From Limnoglobus sp043785305 (GTDB lineage: Bacteria; Planctomycetota; Planctomycetia; Gemmatales; Gemmataceae), in assembly GCA_043785305.1 (NCBI GenBank), contig JAYVXI010000184.1:1-64000 (forward strand): DNA of 64,000 nucleotides, given 5' to 3'. The notes beneath the pieces were generated by a model, which saw only the letters and a list, made by a program, of their open reading frames with translations, was not told where the DNA came from and searched no databases. Both the position numbers and the translations under genes were made by a program. Below are positions 25,654-35,031 of the stretch, piece after piece. Positions within the stretch are counted from its first letter, which is position 1. Each line of letters begins with the position of its first letter.

Positions 25654-25694
25654 GTAAAATGCCGACTGCTCGAATACCGTTACTGGAGAAGACC

Positions 25695-27008
25695 ATGCTC
25701 GTACGGATAACGACTCTTGCGGTGCTGGCCGCCACGGCGATGGCGGGGCGTGCGGACGATTGGCCGCAGTGGATGGGACCGACCCGCGATAACGTGTGGA
25801 AGGAAGCGGGGATTCTGGAGAAGTTCCCCGAGAACGGACCGAAGATCGTTTGGCGAACGAAAGTCGCCGGTTCGTACAGTGGCCCGGCGGTGTCCGAGGG
25901 CAAGGTTTTCGTCATGGATTACCTGACGAAAGATCAGGTGCCGGAAGGGAACTGGGATCATAAGGAACTCACCGGCCTCGAACGCATTTTCTGCCTCAAC
26001 GAAGCCGACGGCACAGAGATCTGGAAGCACGAATACCCCGTCAAGTACTCGGTGAGTTACCCGAACGGCCCGCGTTGCACCCCGCTCGTTTACGGCGGCA
26101 AAGTCTACACGCTCGGTGCCGAAGGTAACCTCCTGTGCCTCGATACGAAGGGTAAAGTCGTTTGGCAGACGGACCTCAAGGCCACTTACAAGAACGGCTC
26201 GCCGCTCTGGGGTTATGCCGCACACCCGCTGATCGACGGCCAGAAACTCATCACGCTCGCGGGTGGCGATGGCACGCACGTCGTCGCACTCGATAAAGAC
26301 ACCGGCAAGGAAATTTGGAAAGCCGAGTCGTCGACCGGCCCCGATGGCGTCGGCTACTGCCCGCCGACGATCATCGACGTCAACGGCGTTCGCCAACTGA
26401 TTTTGCTCAAGCCACGCGCCTTCACCGCGATCGACCCCGAAACTGGCAAGCGCCTCTGGACGCAGCCGTACACCGCCGACAACGGCAGTATCATCATGTC
26501 GCCAATCGTCTCCGGCGAGTATCTGTTCGGCGGCGGCTGGAACAACAAGAACATGCTCGTGAAGCTGAAGACGACCGATGGTCACCCCGATGCCGAGACC
26601 GTGTGGAAGGACAAAAAGGGCCTCGGAATTTCGCCGGTGAACGTGCAGCCGATCCTCGTCGATGGCACGCTTTACGGCTTCGACCAAAGCGGTAAACTGT
26701 TCGCGGTCGAAATCCCGAGCGGCAAGCGGCTGTGGGAATCCGAAGATGTCATCGGCAAGTCCGGCAACTCGGAAACCGCGTTCATCGTCAAGAACGGCGA
26801 CCGCTACTTCTACTTCACCGAACAGGGCGAACTGGTCATCGGCAAAATGTCGCCGAAGGGCTACGAAGCGATCGACCGCGCGACGATTCTGAAGCCCACG
26901 CACAAGGTCTTCGGCCGCACCGTCGTTTGGAGTATGCCCGCGTTCGCCAATAAGAAAATGTTCGTCCGCAACGACGAAGAACTGGTCTGCGTCGACCTCG
27001 CGAAGTAG
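25695..27008 (+). CDS. secreted PQQ-binding-like beta-propeller protein
   Basis: 437 residues with a signal peptide (MLVRITTLAVLAATAMAGRA). The mature start DDWPQWMGPTRDNVWKEAGI is the classic planctomycete 'outer membrane protein assembly BamB-like / PQQ repeat' opening. Blade motifs include LCLDTKGKVVWQTDLKATYK, VALDKDTGKEIWKAES, AIDPETGKRLWTQPYT and FAVEIPSGKRLWESED, giving an eight-bladed propeller. Whether it binds a quinone or is purely structural is not clear; no Cys-Cys disulfide of true quinoprotein dehydrogenases is seen. ATG 25695 is preceded by GGAG. The yggS gene follows after 10 nt. Confidence 0.88.
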   Translation: MLVRITTLAVLAATAMAGRADDWPQWMGPTRDNVWKEAGILEKFPENGPKIVWRTKVAGSYSGPAVSEGKVFVMDYLTKDQVPEGNWDHKELTGLERIFCLNEADGTEIWKHEYPVKYSVSYPNGPRCTPLVYGGKVYTLGAEGNLLCLDTKGKVVWQTDLKATYKNGSPLWGYAAHPLIDGQKLITLAGGDGTHVVALDKDTGKEIWKAESSTGPDGVGYCPPTIIDVNGVRQLILLKPRAFTAIDPETGKRLWTQPYTADNGSIIMSPIVSGEYLFGGGWNNKNMLVKLKTTDGHPDAETVWKDKKGLGISPVNVQPILVDGTLYGFDQSGKLFAVEIPSGKRLWESEDVIGKSGNSETAFIVKNGDRYFYFTEQGELVIGKMSPKGYEAIDRATILKPTHKVFGRTVVWSMPAFANKKMFVRNDEELVCVDLAK

Positions 27009-27018
27009 TTCGAGGACC

Positions 27019-27717
27019 ATGCTTTTGAACCTCGAAGTCGAACTCCGTTCGCGGCTGATGCAGGTCGAATCGCGAATTCAGGCGGCCTGCGATCGCGCGC
27101 ATCGGCTGCGTAAGGATGTCGCGCTGATTGCCGTTTCCAAAACGGTGACAGCCGACGTGGCGAAAGTCGTTTCGCGGCTCGGCGTGAAGGATTTCGGCGA
27201 AAGTCGCCCGCAAGAGATCTGGAAGAAATCGGCCGCAATCCCGCAGGCGCGCTGGCACCTGATCGGGCACCTCCAACGCAACAAACTCGACAAAACGATC
27301 CCGATGGTGTCGCTCGTTCACTCGGTCGACAGCGAGCGCGTGCTGCGCGCACTCAGCGATTTCGGCATGGGTCGCGGCCTGCCCGTGCCGATCTTGCTCG
27401 AGATCAATTGTTCGCGGGAAGAATCGAAAGGCGGCATCTCGCCCGACGACGCCGCAACGATGGGTGACATGGCGATGTCACTTCCCGGCGTTCGCTTCGA
27501 GGGACTGATGACGATGGCCGCCTACGGCGAGAACCCCGAAGAGTCGCGGCCCACCTTCGTCGAACTCCGACAAATCCGCGACCAACTTCGTACTGCCACC
27601 GGGCTGACACTGCCACACCTTTCCATGGGCATGAGCAACGATTTTGAAGTCGCCATCGAAGAAGGCTCAACGTACATCCGCGTCGGTAGCACACTGTTCG
27701 GCGGGTTGGAGAATTAG
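27019..27717 (+). CDS. PLP homeostasis protein, YggS family
   Basis: 232 residues, the normal length for YggS/PROSC. The PLP-binding Lys is Lys41 in VALIAVSKT, followed by DFGESRPQEIW, WHLIGHLQRNK, the phosphate-binding region SMGMSNDFEVAIEEG and STYIRVGSTLFG. In the family consensus the motif is usually GENRVQE; here it is GESRPQE. The protein binds pyridoxal phosphate without known catalysis and buffers vitamin B6 and amino acid pools. It is probably co-transcribed with the propeller protein by proximity only. Confidence 0.93.
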   Translation: MLLNLEVELRSRLMQVESRIQAACDRAHRLRKDVALIAVSKTVTADVAKVVSRLGVKDFGESRPQEIWKKSAAIPQARWHLIGHLQRNKLDKTIPMVSLVHSVDSERVLRALSDFGMGRGLPVPILLEINCSREESKGGISPDDAATMGDMAMSLPGVRFEGLMTMAAYGENPEESRPTFVELRQIRDQLRTATGLTLPHLSMGMSNDFEVAIEEGSTYIRVGSTLFGGLEN

Positions 27718-27789
27718 CCGCGACGCGCAGTCTTCGGAGCGGAGCGCGTCCACGTGCGCTTCACCCATTCGCAAATGAGAACAACGTGC

Positions 27790-28263
27790 TTAGAGCGGCG
27801 AAGCCAGAATCGTCAATTGCTCGTGCGTGAGGCGGTACGTCGTCCATTCGTTCATCGGTTTCGCGCCGAGCGATTCGTAGAAGCGGATCGCCGGTTCGTT
27901 CCAGTTCAAAACGGCCCATTCGAGCCGCCCGCAATCCCGCTCGCGTGCCCGTTTGACGACTTCCAGAAACAACGCCTTCCCATGCCCCTTCCCGCGACAC
28001 GACGGGTACACGAAGAGGTCTTCGAGATAGATACCGGGCTTACCGAGGAACGTGGAATAGTTGTGGAAAAACAACGCGAAACCGATCGCTACGCCGTCCT
28101 CCTCCGCGAGGAACACCTCGGCATAAGGCCGCGTGCCGAACAGATCCTCGCGCAGTCGATCTTCGTCGAGAACGACTTCGTGCGCGAGCTTTTCGTACTC
28201 CGCGAGGGCGCGAATCAGGGTCGCAATCGTCGGTACGTCGGCCGCAGTTGCCGGGCGAATCAT
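27790..28263 (-). CDS. GNAT family N-acetyltransferase
   Basis: 157 residues with MIRPATAADVPTIATLIRAL at the start, the acetyl-CoA site YLEDLFVYPSCRGKGHGKAL (motif A, R/Q-x-x-G-x-G/A) and NEPAIRFYESLGAKPMNEW (motif B). Spacing and the LFFHNYSTFLGKPGIYLEDL segment are those of the spermidine/diamine acetyltransferase-like and thialysine acetyltransferase subfamily, so a small amine substrate is likely. It sits 6 nt after the stop of the cytochrome mosaic gene on the same strand, suggesting co-transcription. Confidence 0.9.
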   Translation of the reverse strand: MIRPATAADVPTIATLIRALAEYEKLAHEVVLDEDRLREDLFGTRPYAEVFLAEEDGVAIGFALFFHNYSTFLGKPGIYLEDLFVYPSCRGKGHGKALFLEVVKRARERDCGRLEWAVLNWNEPAIRFYESLGAKPMNEWTTYRLTHEQLTILASPL

Positions 28264-28269
28264 GCGGCG

Positions 28270-31200
28270 TTACTTCCGTTGCGAAAGGTATTCGAGCAGA
28301 TCGGCCGCCTCTTGTGCGGTGAAGTCCCGCAGTAACCCGGCGGGCATCAGCGAGATTCGCGAGGCGTCGATCGACTCCAGATCGTCCGCTGCCACCGTGA
28401 TGAGCTTGTTCAGCGCGTCTTTCAATACGATCGCTTTCGCGTCGCGCTTCACGAGTAACCCCGTAAACGCTTGCCCCGACAGCGTGCGAACCAGATACGA
28501 CTGGTACGGCAGTTCGATTCGCCGCGATGGCTCCAGGATGCTTTCGAGCAGATTTTCGCGGGTGCGGGTTTTGCCGATCTGCGATAAGTCCGCGCCGATT
28601 TCGATGCCTTTGCCCTCGATTTTGTGGCAGGTCATGCACTGGCTTTTCGTGGCCGCAAATAGCACCTGCCCGTTGGCCGCATCGCCCTTGAGTGCCAAAA
28701 TCGCACGCGGTCGTGGGTTCGCACCGAGCGTCTTCGGCTTGCCGTTCGATGGCAAGTAACCTTCAAACAAATCGCGAACGTGCCCAGGCGGTAACGTGGC
28801 TACCACGGGCATCAGATCCTTCACTTCGCCCTTCGTGAGCTGCTTTTCGCCGATGTTTCGCGCGAGTGCGAGTGCGTGGATCGGATTCGCGAGCGATTTC
28901 GCATACCCGGCTGCCGTGCGTTCGTTCCGCAATGTATCGGCTGGCTCTGTGGTGTGTGGCAACCCGGCGATCCACTTGCGAACGAGCGACAGCCCCGCTT
29001 CATCGGGGAGTTCGGCCCCCATGTGTGGCATCCGCCCGGTGCCGAACTTTGCCATGCGGTAGTAGAGAGTGCTGCGGTCGGCGTCGCCGGGCGCGACGAT
29101 CTTTGCATCGGGCAGGTCGAACGTGCCCCGCACCGGTATCGCGTCGATCAGCTTCTTGTTCAGCAAATCGCCCTCGGCGTGCAGTTCAAATTCGACCACG
29201 CCGCCCCCGCCACCGAGCCGATGGCAGTGCCCGCAGTTGGCGTGCAAGTAGGCTTTGGCCCGGTCGTTGACGGGTGCTTTCTCGTCGTGCGGGTTCGTGT
29301 GGCGTTTGAGCTTTTTGAGTTCGGCTTCGGTGTAAACTGCGACCGGTTTGTTGTCGTTGCCGACGCGATCCATCAACCCGAACTCGCCGAGCCACGATAG
29401 CTGGTTCTTCGTCCCGGCGACGGTCTGAACGGGGCGGTTCAACTGCTCGCGGTTGAAGCCGAGGGCGTATTCGGACCACGTGCTATGGCACTGCATACAC
29501 TGCACGCGGCTGGCGTACGTCCAGGTTTGGTCGCGGGTGCCACCGGGGTAGCTGTTGTCCTTGACGGTGAACGATTTCTCCGAGCCGTCCGCCGGTACGA
29601 GGTCGGCATCGGTTTGGTCGTCGCGCCAGGCGTACGTGTACGCCTGCCAGTTATCGCCGTCGAAGTGCAGAATCTGCGTTTCGAGCCGTTTGTTCGTGGC
29701 CGGATTGCCGCGTTCCATCTCGATCGAGATCGTCTTCGCCAGTACGCCATCTTTCGGCAGGTGAATGTGGTACGGTCGCCACGTGACATCGCCGGGCGGC
29801 GTTTTCTTGTTCGCGAAATCGGTTACGACCGACGTGCCCGGCAGGCCGACCAGATACTCCGAAGTCGTGTAATCTTGCCACTGATGCGCGATGATCTCGA
29901 ACGGATACACACCGGTGGCGGGTGTGTTCGCTTTCACCGATGAGAGCAAGCCGCTCTGCGAAATCGTGCGTGGGAACTTCGTGCGATCCTGTGCCGCAAC
30001 GGGGTTCTTCTCGAAGGTGAAGATCGTTCCCGCGTCGTAGTCCACGGCGTAAATTTCGCCCGCGTTGTCTTCGCCGAACGCCACGATACGGATGCTGGCG
30101 GCGACGATGTCGTCGTAGGCCGTCACTTCGCCATTCTTGACGGTTGCGGCCCAGATTCGCCGCGTCATCCAGTCGCCGAAGATGTACTTGCCCGCGAGTT
30201 CGGGATGCTTTTTGCCGTGATACACATAGCCGCCGGTGATGCTGCCTGCCACGGCGTGCGATAGTTCGATCGCGGGTGGGCGGATCGGCGTCGGCCCGAT
30301 TTTCACGTCGCTGTAGACCGATTTGCTTGCCTCGACGATACTCCAGCCGGAGTTGCCGCCCTTTTCGACTTTGTGAATCATCTCCCACGATTCCCAGCCG
30401 ACATCGCCGACCCACAGGTCGTTCGTGGCGCGGTCGAAGCTCATTCGCCACGGGTTGCGGAAGCCGTACGCCCAGATTTCGCCGCGGATCGGCTTGCCGT
30501 TGTGCGACTGCCCGACGAACGGGTTATCCTTGGGGATCGCGTAGTTCAGACCGGCGTCTTTGCGGTTGACGTCGATTCGCAGAATCGACGCGAGCAAGTC
30601 CGAGACATCCTGGCCCGTCTTACGCGGGTCTGGCGGGCTGGGCACTTCGCCGTCGCCGGTGGAGATGTACAGGTAGCCCTCGTTGCCGAAGTGCAAGTCG
30701 CCGCCGTTGTGCCCGCCTTGCAGATACGTGAACAGCAACTCTTCGCTCTTGAAATCGATGCGGTACGGCTTCGCATCGGGCAAATGGAATCGCGAGACGC
30801 GCGTGCCGTTGTCCAGGTTCGGCGACTTCTTCGATTTGAGCGTGTAACAGACGAAACACTGGCGATTCTTGACGAAGTCCGGGTGAAACACGAAGCCGTA
30901 CACCGATTCGACTTCGTCCGCACCCGGCGTGGGCTTGAAGTCTTGCACTTCCTTTTTGAAGTCGATCAATAACTCGGCGGTTGCGTCGGGGGAGTTCTCG
31001 AAACTCCAAAGCTTGCCGTCCTGTTCGCCGACGCACAACCGGTTCGTGCCGGGCATGTTGACGAGCAAGAGCGGGTGGTTGAATTTCAATTTGGGGAACG
31101 GGTTGACGCTCTTGAACGGCGGTGCCGCTTCGGGGCTGCCCGTGATTTTGGAAGTCGTCCACGGCAGACGTTTCGGGGCGTCCTTCGGCTTCGGGGCCTC

Positions 31201-31275
31201 CTCCGCCAACGCGAAGAAGCCCACTGCCGAGACGATCGCCACCAAAACCACAGCGATGCGGATACGCAACATCAT
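28270..31275 (-). CDS. secreted glucose/sorbosone dehydrogenase-like protein with three c-type heme sites
   Basis: 1001 residues with an N-terminal signal peptide. Residues about 50-430 form a GSDH-type beta-propeller (YGFVFHPDF, GGHNGGDLHFGNEGYLYIST, GEIWAYGFRNPWRMSFD). Then comes a domain containing CMQCH (about 592) and CGHCH (about 680), typical of the 'SO2930 family diheme' region, and a C-terminal planctomycete cytochrome domain with CMTCH (about 880) and a following LLESILEPSRRIELPY. Each CxxCH should bind heme c covalently in the periplasm. The architecture fits an oxidase passing electrons from a sugar or aldose to cytochromes; the true substrate is unknown. Confidence 0.88.
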   Translation of the reverse strand: MMLRIRIAVVLVAIVSAVGFFALAEEAPKPKDAPKRLPWTTSKITGSPEAAPPFKSVNPFPKLKFNHPLLLVNMPGTNRLCVGEQDGKLWSFENSPDATAELLIDFKKEVQDFKPTPGADEVESVYGFVFHPDFVKNRQCFVCYTLKSKKSPNLDNGTRVSRFHLPDAKPYRIDFKSEELLFTYLQGGHNGGDLHFGNEGYLYISTGDGEVPSPPDPRKTGQDVSDLLASILRIDVNRKDAGLNYAIPKDNPFVGQSHNGKPIRGEIWAYGFRNPWRMSFDRATNDLWVGDVGWESWEMIHKVEKGGNSGWSIVEASKSVYSDVKIGPTPIRPPAIELSHAVAGSITGGYVYHGKKHPELAGKYIFGDWMTRRIWAATVKNGEVTAYDDIVAASIRIVAFGEDNAGEIYAVDYDAGTIFTFEKNPVAAQDRTKFPRTISQSGLLSSVKANTPATGVYPFEIIAHQWQDYTTSEYLVGLPGTSVVTDFANKKTPPGDVTWRPYHIHLPKDGVLAKTISIEMERGNPATNKRLETQILHFDGDNWQAYTYAWRDDQTDADLVPADGSEKSFTVKDNSYPGGTRDQTWTYASRVQCMQCHSTWSEYALGFNREQLNRPVQTVAGTKNQLSWLGEFGLMDRVGNDNKPVAVYTEAELKKLKRHTNPHDEKAPVNDRAKAYLHANCGHCHRLGGGGGVVEFELHAEGDLLNKKLIDAIPVRGTFDLPDAKIVAPGDADRSTLYYRMAKFGTGRMPHMGAELPDEAGLSLVRKWIAGLPHTTEPADTLRNERTAAGYAKSLANPIHALALARNIGEKQLTKGEVKDLMPVVATLPPGHVRDLFEGYLPSNGKPKTLGANPRPRAILALKGDAANGQVLFAATKSQCMTCHKIEGKGIEIGADLSQIGKTRTRENLLESILEPSRRIELPYQSYLVRTLSGQAFTGLLVKRDAKAIVLKDALNKLITVAADDLESIDASRISLMPAGLLRDFTAQEAADLLEYLSQRK

Positions 31276-31495
31276 AAGAAACGCCTGCGATGGGAGAGTT
31301 GCCGACAGTTGAGGTTGAGTTTAGTCGGAGAAGTGGCCGAATGCGAGTCGTTTTTTCGGAGTGGCTCGAACCGATACGGATCGCGCGTTTGATGGACTCC
31401 CTTGATTATTCATAAGTCGTGGGCGATGTGCATTTCGTGCAAGCATTTCCCTGTTTGGCTGGGATGCGGATGGATAGTGGTTTCTCGATGACACT

Positions 31496-31563
31496 CCCAC
31501 CGGGACAAGCCCGGTGGCTCGTAAGTCCCTGGTAAAACGAGCCACCGGGCTTGTCCCGGTGGG
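31496..31563. repeat. 27-bp inverted repeat (CCACCGGG...CCCGGTGG) in a 720-nt gene-free gap
   Basis: Left arm 31496-31522 and right arm 31537-31563 are fully complementary, with a 14-nt loop. The gap 31276-31996 between two divergent genes holds this element, a 21-nt tandem repeat and the promoter regions. Open frames across it are low-complexity and were not accepted as genes. Confidence 0.85.
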
Positions 31564-31698
31564 GGTTTCGGCGACATTCCAAACGCGAACCTCCCACACG
31601 AATTCCCGCAGTCAAAAAATCGGAGGCGATTCGACGTAAGTCGGGGTTCGCGACGTGCGTAAAGTGACCCAAAAGTGTCTCCAAATGACATAGAAATG

Positions 31699-31761
31699 TC
31701 GCGCTCGGTCGATTTTGTGTCGTGCTCGGTCGATTTTGTGTCGCGGTCGGTCGATTTTTGG
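31699..31761. repeat. three tandem 21-nt repeats (TCGNGNTCGGTCGATTTT)
   Basis: The units at 31699, 31720 and 31741 share TCGGTCGATTTT and differ mainly at positions 4, 6 and the end. They lie about 240 nt before the HtrA gene start. They could be an array of protein binding sites or a simple slippage repeat. Confidence 0.8.
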
Positions 31762-31996
31762 TCGGTACTTTTGCCGAGTGCCGAATCGATGGTACTCGAC
31801 GTAACCCACGATTTGGGTTCGTGATACGGGAAAACAGCCGCCATCAGATCAGTCATTTGCGATCAAAAACGGATATTTTGAGACCGAAAAAATGGCAAAA
31901 ACACGGTTTTGGAGCGTTCGCAATTGTGACTTACGTCGATTCTGAACGCATATAATTCGTCGGTAACTCGCCTTTTCGCGTATACAAGGATGTCCC

Positions 31997-33379
31997 ATGA
32001 GACGGTATGCACGCTTGCCGTTGGCCGTCGTGTGCCTGGCGATTGGCGGGTTCATCGGCACCGTCGTTCACGATCGCCTGCTCGGCCAAGCGGCGTTACC
32101 GCTGATGCCACGCGAACTCACTTCGTACCGCGATGTCGTCAAACTCGTCGTTCCCGCCGTGGTTAGCATCGAAGCCAAAACTAGCAATCGCAAGGCGAAT
32201 ACCGACCCGAACCTCGGCTTCGGCTCCGGCGTCATCATCGACGCGGCGGGCGTGATCCTGACGAACTTCCACGTGGTCGAAGGGGCGGATACGCTCGAAG
32301 TGCAGCTTTCCGATGGCCGCAAGTTCCTCGCAACCGACGTCCGCCGCGACACGAAGACCGACCTCGCGATCTTCCGCATTCAGACGGGTGCGCCACTGCC
32401 GTTCCTCGAATTCGGCGACAGCGACGCAATGGAAGTCGGCGACCGCGTGTTGGCCGTCGGCGCGCCGTTTGGCCTGACGGGAAGCGTGTCGCATGGCATC
32501 GTCAGCGCGAAGGCCCGCCACGGTTTGAAGCTGAATCAGTACGAGGATTTCCTGCAAACCGATGCCCCGATCAACCCCGGTAACAGCGGTGGGCCACTGG
32601 TGAGCCTAGAAGGCAAGATCATTGGGATCAATGCGGCGATCAAAACGCGCAGCGGCGGCTCGAATGGTGTCGGCCTGGCGATCAGCAGCAACCTCGCCAA
32701 GGATGTCAGCCAGCAGTTGCTGAACGGCGGCGTGGTACGGCGTGGCTACCTCGGAACCAGCATCCGCGACATCGACGCCGATTTGGCCAAACGGCTGAGC
32801 GTGCCGGCAGGCGGTGGCGTGCTCATCACGAAGGTTTACGATAAAACCCCGGCCGCGAAGGCCGGGCTGAAAGCGGGTGACGCCATCACGAGCATCGGCG
32901 GCATGGCGGTGAAGGAAAGCGATGCCTTACCGCGAATCGTGGCGAAATTGCCGTTAAACAAGCCCGTCGAGGTGATCTATGTTCGCGATGGCAAGACGTT
33001 CGCCCAAAAGGTAACGATCGAGGAACAACCGCAGGAATACGGTGCCGCCGAGCCAAAACCGACGCCCATCGTGCCGCGTGGGAATCGTGCCGGAATCGAA
33101 GTCGCCGGAACGACCGTAACCGATCTGACGCCAGAGTTGGCCACCCAACTCGGTTACCCGAAGGAATCGCGCGGCGCACTCGTTACCAGCATCGATCGCA
33201 ACGGCCCCGCCGCGATGGCGGGCCTGATGCGTGGCGTTTTGATCGTGAAAGTAGACAAGGTCGCCATCGGCAGCGCGAAGGATTTCGCCGAAGCGACCGC
33301 AAAAGCGTCGAAAGAAAAAGGGGCCTTGGTGCAGGTCGTGTTACCCACCGGCGAGACCGAATTCATCGTGTTAAAGTAA
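31997..33379 (+). CDS. HtrA/DegP-type serine protease with two PDZ domains
   Basis: 460 residues. Residues 5-22 are a signal or membrane anchor. The trypsin-like domain has His92 (LTNFHVV), Asp122 (KTDLAIF) and Ser197 (PINPGNSGGPL). PDZ1 (about 250-345) has RRGYLGTSIRDI and PAAKAGLKAGDAI. PDZ2 (about 365-455) has GALVTSIDRNGPAAMAGLMRG. Such proteases degrade or refold damaged envelope proteins in the periplasm and may sense stress through PDZ binding. It is transcribed alone from the 720-nt divergent region; smpB lies 98 nt downstream. Confidence 0.95.
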   Translation: MRRYARLPLAVVCLAIGGFIGTVVHDRLLGQAALPLMPRELTSYRDVVKLVVPAVVSIEAKTSNRKANTDPNLGFGSGVIIDAAGVILTNFHVVEGADTLEVQLSDGRKFLATDVRRDTKTDLAIFRIQTGAPLPFLEFGDSDAMEVGDRVLAVGAPFGLTGSVSHGIVSAKARHGLKLNQYEDFLQTDAPINPGNSGGPLVSLEGKIIGINAAIKTRSGGSNGVGLAISSNLAKDVSQQLLNGGVVRRGYLGTSIRDIDADLAKRLSVPAGGGVLITKVYDKTPAAKAGLKAGDAITSIGGMAVKESDALPRIVAKLPLNKPVEVIYVRDGKTFAQKVTIEEQPQEYGAAEPKPTPIVPRGNRAGIEVAGTTVTDLTPELATQLGYPKESRGALVTSIDRNGPAAMAGLMRGVLIVKVDKVAIGSAKDFAEATAKASKEKGALVQVVLPTGETEFIVLK

Positions 33380-33477
33380 ACGGAACCCGTAGGACAACTA
33401 GGCGGTTTCCAGTTGGGCTTCGCGAAGTTGGCTCGATTTGGTACGTTTCTGCACGAGACACGAAAACAGGTTGGATC

Positions 33478-33969
33478 ATGGCGAAGGCAGGTAAGTCGGA
33501 CAAAGCGAACGCGGAGGGGATCGTCAACATCTGCCGCAACCGGCGGGCCACGTACGAATACGAGATTTCCGACACCATCGAGTGCGGTCTCGTACTCGTC
33601 GGCACCGAGGTGAAGAGCCTGCGTGCGGGTCATGCGATTCTCGACGATGCGTATGCGCGGATCGTCAAAGACGAACTTTGGCTGATGGGCTGCGAAATAC
33701 CCGAATATACCTTCGGGAACCGCCTGAATCACGTGCCGAAGCGGATGCGGAAGTTACTCATTCGTCGCCGCGAGATCGGGAAATTCGCCGAGAAAGCGTT
33801 CGACAAAGGCTACACGCTGATCCCACTGCGGATGTACTTCAAAGGCGGGCTGGCGAAGATCGAGATCGGCGTGGCACGCGGGAAGCAAGATCACGACAAA
33901 CGGCACTCGTTGAAGAGTGCCGAGGCGAAGCGGGAGATCGATCGAGGAATGTCTCGCAGGGATCGCTGA
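33478..33969 (+). CDS. smpB: SsrA-binding protein SmpB
   Basis: 163 residues. SmpB binds tmRNA and brings it to stalled ribosomes for trans-translation. Typical features are NRRATYEYEISDTIECGLVL, the oligonucleotide-binding strand GTEVKSLRAGHAILDDAYA, HVPKRMRKLLIRRREI, and the basic C-terminal tail KRHSLKSAEAKREIDRGMSR that enters the empty mRNA channel. The partner ssrA RNA is not in this window. Confidence 0.96.
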   Translation: MAKAGKSDKANAEGIVNICRNRRATYEYEISDTIECGLVLVGTEVKSLRAGHAILDDAYARIVKDELWLMGCEIPEYTFGNRLNHVPKRMRKLLIRRREIGKFAEKAFDKGYTLIPLRMYFKGGLAKIEIGVARGKQDHDKRHSLKSAEAKREIDRGMSRRDR

Positions 33970-33997
33970 ACGGCGGTTTTTGCCATGGAGGGCGACG

Positions 33998-35020
33998 GTG
34001 CGACTCATCGCGTTAGTCGAATCCCCGGAACACGTTTGCTGCCGGTATCGGTTGGAGTCGTTTCGCGCGCACCTCGAAGCCTCTGGTCATACACTCGAAC
34101 TTCGCACACTGCCACGGGGGCTGTTTTCGCGCGTGTCGCTGTTTCGCGAACTCCGCACCTCCGATGTCGTCGTCCTCCAACGGAAACTCCTTCCCCGCAT
34201 TCAACTCACGATGCTGCGGCGATATGCCCGGCGGATCGTGTTCGATTACGACGATGCCGTCTGGCACCGCGATTCCTACGACGTGAAAGGCTTGCACAGT
34301 TACCGTCGCATCCGCCGGTTCGCCCGCACGGTGCAATCGTCCGATGTCGTGGTTGCCGGCAATTCGTTCCTCGCGGCCGAAGCGGCGCGATATTCCAAGC
34401 ACACGCGCGTGATGGTCATCCCGACGTGCGTCGATCCCTCCGAGTACCCGATTGCCACGCACACGCCGCGACGCAGCCCCGGATTGAACCTCGTTTGGGT
34501 CGGTTCGTCGAGTACGTTACAAGGGCTGGAACGCATTCGGCCGATTCTGGAATCGATCGGTCGGAACGTGCCCGGTAGCCGATTGAAGCTCGTTTGCGAT
34601 CGATTCGTCGGTTTCGCGAACTTGCCCGTCGATCCGATCCCGTGGTGTGCAGCCACCGAAGCACGCGAAATTGCTACTGCCGACGTCGGCATCGCCTGGA
34701 TGCCCGACGACCCGTGGAGCCGCGGCAAATGCGGGCTGAAGGTGTTGCAGTATCATGCCGCCGGTCTGCCCGTGATCGCGAACCCGGTGGGCGTGCATAC
34801 CGAGTTCGTGACGCACGGCCAAAACGGTTTCACGGCGAATACCCCCGACGAATGGCTGACGGCGGCACGTGCGCTTGCGGATGTGAATCTGCGGCGAACG
34901 CTCGGCCACGCGGGTCGTGCGCAACTCGAAGAACGCTATTCGGTTGCAGCGGGTGCGAGGCATTGGGTCGAACTCCTCCACGAATTCGCAGACCCGGCAG
35001 CCGGGCGGCGAACTGGCTGA
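33998..35020 (+). CDS. glycosyltransferase (GT4-like)
   Basis: 340 residues from GTG 33998, which has a good GGAGG nine nt upstream and lies just after smpB. GT-B features include the N-terminal fold with CCRYRLESFRAHLEASGH and VFDYDDAVWHRDS, and the C-terminal donor domain with LNLVWVGSSSTLQGLERI and CGLKVLQYHAAGLPVIANPV. The last resembles the E-x7-E/nucleotide-sugar site in altered form. It is followed after 11 nt by a double LPS-kinase-like gene, so an envelope polysaccharide or LPS-core function is likely. Donor and acceptor are unknown. Confidence 0.85.
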   Translation: MRLIALVESPEHVCCRYRLESFRAHLEASGHTLELRTLPRGLFSRVSLFRELRTSDVVVLQRKLLPRIQLTMLRRYARRIVFDYDDAVWHRDSYDVKGLHSYRRIRRFARTVQSSDVVVAGNSFLAAEAARYSKHTRVMVIPTCVDPSEYPIATHTPRRSPGLNLVWVGSSSTLQGLERIRPILESIGRNVPGSRLKLVCDRFVGFANLPVDPIPWCAATEAREIATADVGIAWMPDDPWSRGKCGLKVLQYHAAGLPVIANPVGVHTEFVTHGQNGFTANTPDEWLTAARALADVNLRRTLGHAGRAQLEERYSVAAGARHWVELLHEFADPAAGRRTG

Positions 35021-35031
35021 GGAACCGTTCG

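Noticed and set aside
31410..31856. Frames with KSTDRDTKSTEHD-type repeats near the tandem repeats
   Set aside because: They arise only from translating the 21-nt DNA repeats; no start signals or domain.
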